Of a stretch of DNA of 64,000 bases, positions 58,766 through 64,000 are shown one piece after another. The stretch comes from Ascochyta rabiei. Lineage: Eukaryota > Ascomycota > Dothideomycetes > Pleosporales > Didymellaceae. The DNA is taken from NCBI RefSeq assembly GCF_004011695.2, contig NC_082410.1, forward strand, positions 1,054,001 to 1,118,000. Reading direction: 5' to 3'. Position 1 is the stretch's first letter. Each line of letters opens with the position of its first letter. A program made the translations under genes and the position numbers. The notes under the pieces are model-generated. The model had not been told where the DNA came from and did not search any database. It saw only the letters and a list, made by a program, of their open reading frames with translations.

Positions 58766-60255
58766 GCAGGCACATGTAAAGCACTGGTCTCCAAAAAGTG
58801 TTATACCCCGATTCACATCCAACTCGGCCCCTTTACGTTCCGTTTCCTTTCCACACCCTGGTCACCACATTCTGATCTTCCCTGTATTCAAGTGGTATAA
58901 AAGCACAAGGAGAATCATGCTTAGATAGCTAGTTTTTAAGTATCCTTTCGTACAAGACCTATAGGAATAGAAGAATCTCTGTGTTACCTATCCCAGTGCT
59001 CCTATACACCTCGTAGCGGATACACACGCATTTAGAGCCTTCTATCATCCTGTGTCGTTACAGCACATCTGACTGTTGTACATATTCTCCTCTACTACAG
59101 CAAGCGCAGAAATCTCTAGAGCTACATCTTTGCTAACCTTTCTAGACAAGACAACATCTAGACTATTATAGGCACGCTACAGCTAGCTACCAAAGCTATT
59201 AAGTATGTAGAGTAGACGCAGATCTTTAGGCAAAATAGGGATTGCAAGCATAAAGACGACTATTAAGTACTAGGGGGAGACTAAAGCCATTGCAGACGTA
59301 CAACATAAGGCACCTATACCTCTACAAGACTAGAAGTACAGTGTTTAGTTAGTAGAGTTATTATCTAGATAAGGTTGGCAGCTACGTGTAGATAGTGATG
59401 AGAGGAAAACAGCAGGCCTTTAGGGACAGATAGCTCTTAGGAGTAAAGTAGGGCAGCGCAGATTAATGTCTGCACCGCGTTAGCTGTCTACTAAACCTGC
59501 TAGCTGGGCATAGCTGCATTTGGCGGCTGCAACTGTGTAGGACTTGATTAAATTAAATCAAATTAAATTGTAGACGTTAAGGTTTAGTTTAAGATAGACA
59601 GACGTGAGGAAAGAGTATAGGTAGTGTTATAGCAATAAGTCGATACTATACTAGGGCGCAGCTAGAGAGCTAATTAGGGCACGCACGCTAGGTATACCAC
59701 TATCCTGCCTGCTCTGTTGATTGATTGATAAGTTTAACGTCCTGTGTGAGTCTGCCTGCTCTGTGTTGTTAGCCTGTACGTAGTAAATACACGGATTACA
59801 TACTTCTGTCCCCTACGCCTGCCAGTACCTTAACAGATAAGTAGTTATAGTAAGAGTGTATAATGCTACAAAAAGTAAGTTACAATTAATAATTAAACTG
59901 CCAATACTACCTGTCTCAAGTAAAAACTGATCTACTAGACCTGGGGTTCTAAATTGATTCCCTAAATGCATTACGAATTACTTATCCGATTTTTTAAAGC
60001 CTAATATAGGGGAAGAGATTAAGAAGCTTAGGTTTAGGGCGCTATTTGTCTACAGACTACTACATCTAACGGAAAGCAACAAGATCTTTACCTGTAGCTT
60101 TACCAAAGCTTGTATTCTCATCTTCGCATATAAAATTAGTTCACCTTCAAAGTATGGGACGCTTTTCTTGCAATTGAAGTATTCGCGCCCTTCCATCTCC
60201 TTTAGGTGGGCTAACTAGAGGTTTACTTCCACATGTCGCCTTCGTCTTCGATTTT
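58766..60255. other. Repeat-derived, TA-rich spacer
   Basis: Holds the dispersed repeat copy at 58797..59063. The rest is rich in TA and stop codons in all frames, consistent with mutated repeats, but I cannot assign a family. Confidence 0.5.
58797..59063 (-). repeat. Dispersed repeat, inverted copy of 50838..51088
   Basis: The reverse complement aligns along its length with 50838..51088. Both copies have ACACAGGATGATAGAAGGCT, TGCGTGTGTATCC, CTATTCCTATAGGTCTTGTAC, AAGGATACTTAAAAACTA and AAGGAGA/TCTCCTTGTGC. Differences are mostly transitions and short indels. One copy lies inside the TIR element at 50 kb; this one directly follows the LINE fragment in opposite orientation. It is an unnamed repeat family. 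Confidence 0.85.
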
Positions 60256-61593
60256 CTAATTTACTATGCTGTGACTGATTGGCTCCCAGCTTAGGATTAT
60301 CGAGAAAGTTTTGTAAGTTGCTAGATTCCTGTAGCCACCACGACAGATGTCGTAAGCAAGCCGTACTGGTTCGACAAGTTCCTGAGGCCACATGCTTGCG
60401 CTGCCCGGAAATGGCCCGCGCCAGCCCAGCCCAGCCTTGTTCAACCGCTTTTCTTCTTTCTCATCGAATTGACTTAAAACGACAAAAACAATATAGTACC
60501 TGCGTCCGTTGGCCTCAAACTCTTGATCAAGACGATGATCTGATAGAAACGCTTTGTATTCACTGTGGTCTAGGTGCCAGTGTGTGTTAAGATGCTCCAC
60601 AACATCTTTTTTGTTAGCAGCAATACGATCTGCGAAGATCTTTCGAACAACAGCTGGGTAGTCCTGTTTCCAGTTTGGGCGGCGCACTCCGTCGACTAGC
60701 CAGTACAGTGTTGCAGGGGAGTGCTCCCTCACCATCTGCTGAACGATGGCTTGGACGTTTCCGGGTCGTAGCTCACCCCGTCCACCCACGGTACCCCACG
60801 ATGGATGCCACTCCAAGGCTATGCGATCAAAACAACCAAATGTAGTCCCGTGCATAGATTGCTCAATCCAGTATTGCCAAGGCCCGTGCTTAAGCAGTGA
60901 CGTCGCCTGGCCTTGACTGTTATGTAGTCGTAAGACAACAAGATCAAGTGTATGAATACGAGGACGAAGCAACTGCCAACTACTATGAAGCGCTGAAACG
61001 GCCGGATTCGACGGGCTCGACGGGCTCGACGAGTTCATATTGGCATTGTACTGCGTCTCCCACTCCTCTATGGACCGCGGCCGGTATAGCGAGCCTTTGC
61101 TGCGTCGAATAGGCCAACTACATTTACGATTGGTTTGAATGTATCGTAATGCAGTGAAACGTGATAGCCGGCAGAGTGAGAGAAGTGTTGCAATCTGTGA
61201 ATAGGTTGAGAGTTGCCTGCAGCGGTTCGTGTATGCTATCTCATCGGCTAGTTCGCTTTCCAGATTTCCACTTCTGGTAGACTTTGATTGTCCGATGGCA
61301 GCTGGCACGGTGGTAAGGAGAAAGCGAAAGAAAGCGCTCGACTCATGGGCTGCTTCGTAGCGTTTTTGGAACTCGGGATTGAGCCGCCGACTGTAAGAGA
61401 CATCTGAGTCCGTCTCGGGCATGCGATCAAACTTGCATACTTGAGTCATACGAATGCTGTCGCGGATAAACTCTGGATCTTGTGGTATGCCCTCAACTTC
61501 GATCCAGTGCACCCCACGAGAAGTGGGAAGCACTAGCTCCCAAATCGCTTCTTGAAGCTCGACTGCAAGGTCGTTGAAGATTGCCATGGTCAA
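60256..61593 (-). CDS. 2EXR-type hypothetical protein
   Basis: A single exon of 445 residues; ATG at 61593, with a second ATG two codons later. The opening FNDLAVELQEAIWELVLPTSRGVHWIEVEG is the motif that names the fungal 2EXR families (F-box-like helix, then the strand with H-W-I-E-V). Middle segments TLLSLCRLSRFTALRYIQTN and HTLDLVVLRLH and the C-terminal RRYYIVFVVLSQ fit a globular intracellular protein. A 9-bp repeat near 61005-61040 gives an Asn/Ser/Pro-rich linker. Members are numerous and variable in filamentous ascomycetes and have no known function. It is intact although flanked by mutated repeats. Confidence 0.8.
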   Translation of the reverse strand: MTMAIFNDLAVELQEAIWELVLPTSRGVHWIEVEGIPQDPEFIRDSIRMTQVCKFDRMPETDSDVSYSRRLNPEFQKRYEAAHESSAFFRFLLTTVPAAIGQSKSTRSGNLESELADEIAYTNRCRQLSTYSQIATLLSLCRLSRFTALRYIQTNRKCSWPIRRSKGSLYRPRSIEEWETQYNANMNSSSPSSPSNPAVSALHSSWQLLRPRIHTLDLVVLRLHNSQGQATSLLKHGPWQYWIEQSMHGTTFGCFDRIALEWHPSWGTVGGRGELRPGNVQAIVQQMVREHSPATLYWLVDGVRRPNWKQDYPAVVRKIFADRIAANKKDVVEHLNTHWHLDHSEYKAFLSDHRLDQEFEANGRRYYIVFVVLSQFDEKEEKRLNKAGLGWRGPFPGSASMWPQELVEPVRLAYDICRGGYRNLATYKTFSIILSWEPISHSIVN

Positions 61594-62516
61594 AAAGAAA
61601 TCCGTAGTAGTTGTTCAGAAATTGTGTCGCGTTGTACGGGTGTTGTGGCAGTGATGAGCCTGTGATGACAATCGCATAGTCCTTTTAAGATGAAGGAGTC
61701 TGAGTTTGGGAAAGGTATTACCTAAGCTTACTTAATCAATATTAGCATCTTAGGCACTAGCGCACCAGCGTCGTATAGGCTCCTTCAGCGAAGTCGGGGT
61801 CTGACCATCAAGGAGCAGCATCCCCACTAGCGACATGGATTCTTTTGTTCCGTAGCGTGTCCTTGTTCTGTAGTCGTTGTTTATGAGATCCGTAAATTGG
61901 AAATTGTTCGGCCCAGTGCACATCATGTTAGGACTATGTCGGTAGATACTGCTAACTAAAGCCCCTACAACGACCGGTCAGATATCCATGTCCACGCCGA
62001 GATTCCAAGTGTCGCGTTCCGACGTTCGGACTCCGGACTTGACAAAAACGTCTCCACAATTACGCCCTGCTGGACTTCGATGACTTGTGGACGGACTCCA
62101 AAGCCCTCTGGGTTTCTAAAATTCAAATTGGAGACTTGATCATGGAGTCCGTAACTCGGACCTCGTCTTTACGGTGGTACATTCTACGTATAAATGCAAC
62201 ATTCTCAGCTACTATGCTACTCAACCATAGCCACTATTTTCTACCGTTTGCCTGGAGCAGCGACCCTCTCAGTTCCTACTATCATACAACGATACCCTCA
62301 CTATCCTTTACGCATTAAATCTCCTGGTTGAGATTGTCACAGCATCCCCAAACCATTCTGACGAGTACTCTCTTGCACACAGTCTTCATCAAGCGACCGC
62401 TCGCAATCTCTCATTTTCGTCGATTTCGAAGCCTTTCGATCATAACTATTCTTATTATTTTCTCTTCCTCCGCCTTCTCGCACGCAAGAAACTAAACCCG
62501 CATCCAATAAGTCAAG
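61594..62516. other. 0.9 kb intergenic, no gene seen
   Basis: Divergent promoter region between the 2EXR gene (-) and the secreted-protein gene (+). The last 200 bases before 62517 are CT-rich, as is common in fungal leaders. Confidence 0.55.
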
Positions 62517-63296
62517 ATGAAGTTCTTCGGCACAATCGTGGTGGCTACAGCTCTGTTTGCTTCCGGCATATCTGCTTTGCCTTTGAGTGACCTTGGCGGA
62601 ATCCACCCCAGGGCCCCAGCAGATTACGACATCAACAAAGTTCTCAAAATCTGGATGAATGATGCCAAGACTCAAAGGAGGCTGGCAAACCACTGTAACA
62701 CCAAAGGAGGATGGGAGGGTTGGGCGCAGGGTGAAATCGAATCTGAGTTCAGAGATGCATTCGCGATCCCGCAGACTATTCGCGAAGAGACCAGTGTTTA
62801 CAAAGGCAGAGAGCTCGCAGACCTTGTTCTACCGAAGACGGCTAAAAAAAGGGGCATGGTTATTGAGCTCAAGTGCGAGAATGCTTATGGCCAGAAGGGA
62901 GTCAAGATTAAAGCCCCTGTACGTGCCGACATTGCCAAGCAGTCCGCTGTCAAACCCGAGTTTAACGACTTTACTTTCATAGCCCTTGCTATGGCTTATA
63001 CAAAAGAGGCCGACGCATCTCTCAGGAAAATCGGCATGAAGCCTATCCGGGGGGCTGACGCGAATGTAGCGGGCCCACACACAGTGAGAATATACAGGGA
63101 AGATTACAAGCTCAAGAGCTTGATCGACGAGATAGAGGACTTGGACAAGGCCATGTATAATTTGTTCCTCTCAAAGTCAAGGCCAGGCTCACCTTCAGGC
63201 ACTCCGCCCTCTTCATCTAACCCAGCACCTGGCAAGACGGCACCGGGCAAGACGGCACCTGGAAAGACGGCACCTGGAAAGACGGCACCTAAATAG
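62517..63296 (+). CDS. Secreted candidate effector with PD-(D/E)XK-like motif and APGKT tail
   Basis: A single exon of 259 residues. The signal peptide MKFFGTIVVATALFASGISA is followed by a short propeptide-like stretch and a mature domain rich in Lys and Glu. The segment YKGRELADLVLPKTAKKRGM-VIELKCENA has the layout of the PD-(D/E)XK nuclease core: Asp on one strand, a turn, then hydrophobic-Glu-x-Lys on the next. A preceding helix carries Glu residues (QGEIESEFRDAF). This assignment is an inference from motif only. The tail is Ser/Pro-rich and ends in four APGKT repeats. Only one cysteine is left in each half, so disulfide stabilisation looks limited. It lies in a repeat-rich neighbourhood, as many fungal effector genes do. 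It could instead be a secreted protein of another fold. Confidence 0.72.
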   Translation: MKFFGTIVVATALFASGISALPLSDLGGIHPRAPADYDINKVLKIWMNDAKTQRRLANHCNTKGGWEGWAQGEIESEFRDAFAIPQTIREETSVYKGRELADLVLPKTAKKRGMVIELKCENAYGQKGVKIKAPVRADIAKQSAVKPEFNDFTFIALAMAYTKEADASLRKIGMKPIRGADANVAGPHTVRIYREDYKLKSLIDEIEDLDKAMYNLFLSKSRPGSPSGTPPSSSNPAPGKTAPGKTAPGKTAPGKTAPK

Positions 63297-63329
63297 ACAG
63301 TATTTGGTAAGACAGTGTCTAGCGAGCTA
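63225..63329 (+). repeat. 15-bp tandem repeat coding APGKT, decaying past the stop codon
   Basis: Four good units of the type GCACCTGGAAAGACG (63225..63284) are followed by a fifth (63285..63299) carrying the TAG stop, and by two further degenerate units (63300..63314 and 63315..63329) in the 3' flank. Changes in the last units are largely C to T and G to A. Confidence 0.85.
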
Positions 63330-63680
63330 GTTTTGGCCCACTATTAGGACAATAAACATATTGGATCAGATCTCACCACAAACCTATGAGCCTGTAAAAT
63401 ATTAATCGATTTGGAAGTGGACTTTCACATTTTCTTAACAATATGCTACATGTCTACGAGGTTATCTTATTGGCAAATTGGCGAGCTTCAGCTGGGCAAG
63501 TGAAGGGTGTTCGGATAGGTAGCCGTGAAAGGATTATGTCTCTGTACTCTCAGATGATCCTTTACAATGGGTTACAATGGCGTACTTTATCAATGGTAAA
63601 GATTGCATAGTAAGTCCTTGATATATTACACTGCCAGACGGGCGTACAGCACCATTACTGACTGGCAGATCTCGTGATGG
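63297..63680. other. Intergenic, no gene seen
   Basis: Apart from the degenerate repeat units at its left edge nothing is recognised. A missing first exon of the membrane protein at 63681 could lie here. Confidence 0.45.
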
Positions 63681-63877
63681 ATGCTTCTCGTTGTCGCGTC
63701 CGCGTTTGTTTCCATGCGTGTCTACGCACGCGCAGTGTGTGTCCACGAGAGACTACAATGGTCAGAGATTCTCTTGATTGTGGCTGCGCTCGATGCTCTG
63801 GGTCTTGTCATATGTGACACACTTACCTTCAGTATGGGTGCCATGGATAGTCTCAAGAGCTCGGAAAGACTCAAAGG
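63681..63877 (+). CDS. Rhodopsin-like integral membrane protein, fragment at the right edge
   Basis: The frame reads VVASAFVSMRVYARA, ERLQWSEILLIVAALDALGLVI and SMGAMDSLKSSERLKG. This is the helix 1-2 region of the fungal rhodopsin-domain membrane proteins (PTH11-related families), with the diagnostic RVYAR and the Trp-(Ser/Asp)-(Asp/Glu) start of helix 2. A donor GTAATC at 63878 probably ends this exon, and the rest of the gene lies beyond the window after an unresolved acceptor. The family start usually precedes VVASAFVSMRVYAR by about 25 residues, so an upstream exon may be missing. Function is unknown. Confidence 0.6.
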
Positions 63878-64000
63878 GTAATCAGAGCCTGCAGCGTATC
63901 TACATCGCATACTCTGCCTAATCTTGGTTATATTGGCACCTTTTATCCTACGGCGGACACGCTGGATCTTCAGCTGGTCGCTGAGGGTCGATCAGCCAGA

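Noticed and set aside
1..64000. CRISPR array, bacterial promoters or ribosome binding sites
   Set aside because: The sequence is eukaryotic with spliceosomal introns; the only regular short arrays are head-to-tail minisatellites without unique spacers.

Overview
The window reads as nuclear DNA of a filamentous ascomycete (Pezizomycotina, most likely a dothideomycete; the class is an inference from overall gene content). The evidence is short introns of about 47-60 nt in most genes, orthologues of fungal housekeeping genes on both strands, a HET/NB-ARC incompatibility-type gene relic, and transposon remains carrying mutations that look like repeat-induced point mutation (RIP). There are no operons. 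Exon-intron structures were rebuilt by hand from splice motifs, reading phase and recalled family motifs, and no alignment was run.

Left part (1-27.5 kb), dense and conserved: a septin-type GTPase cut by the left edge (-), an NTF2+RRM RNA-binding protein of the G3BP/Bre5 type (-), a 21-bp minisatellite, an MFS monocarboxylate-type transporter (+), a secreted alpha carbonic anhydrase (-), a poor 3 kb stretch, a Lys/Thr/Pro- and Gly-rich repeat protein (-), a short foldback element, a conserved fungal nuclear-type protein (-), the LYR protein ISD11 of iron-sulfur assembly (-), splicing factor SF3A1/Prp21 (-) divergent from protein O-mannosyltransferase PMT2 (+), a small unknown gene (+) and mismatch-repair MSH6 (+).

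Middle (27.5-50 kb), mixed: a long degraded gene (28.2-31.2 kb, -) with in-frame stops and frameshifts, an ER FKBP-type isomerase ending in KDEL (+), a six-cysteine small secreted protein (-), folylpolyglutamate synthase (+) with a possible alternative mitochondrial start, a ZIP zinc transporter (+), gene-poor stretches of 2.5 and 3.6 kb around one small unknown gene, a secreted PL4 rhamnogalacturonate lyase (-) and a class II aldolase/adducin-domain protein (-).

Right part (50-64 kb), accessory: a nested terminal-inverted-repeat DNA transposon with TTA target duplications and an internal long inverted repeat, two small or F-box-like unknown genes, an intron-containing tRNA-Gly(GCC), a HET-NB-ARC relic with four in-frame stops in one frame, a LINE reverse-transcriptase fragment, a second inverted copy of a repeat also present in the 50 kb element, a 2EXR-type protein, a secreted candidate effector with a PD-(D/E)XK-like motif and a decaying APGKT repeat tail, and the start of a rhodopsin-like membrane protein cut by the right edge.

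Most neighbours do not share a pathway. Points most worth checking are three probable GC-AG introns, the possible dual-start folylpolyglutamate synthase, the secreted nuclease-like protein whose stop codon lies inside a mutated repeat unit, the NLR relic beside the LINE, and the long mutated gene at 28-31 kb.
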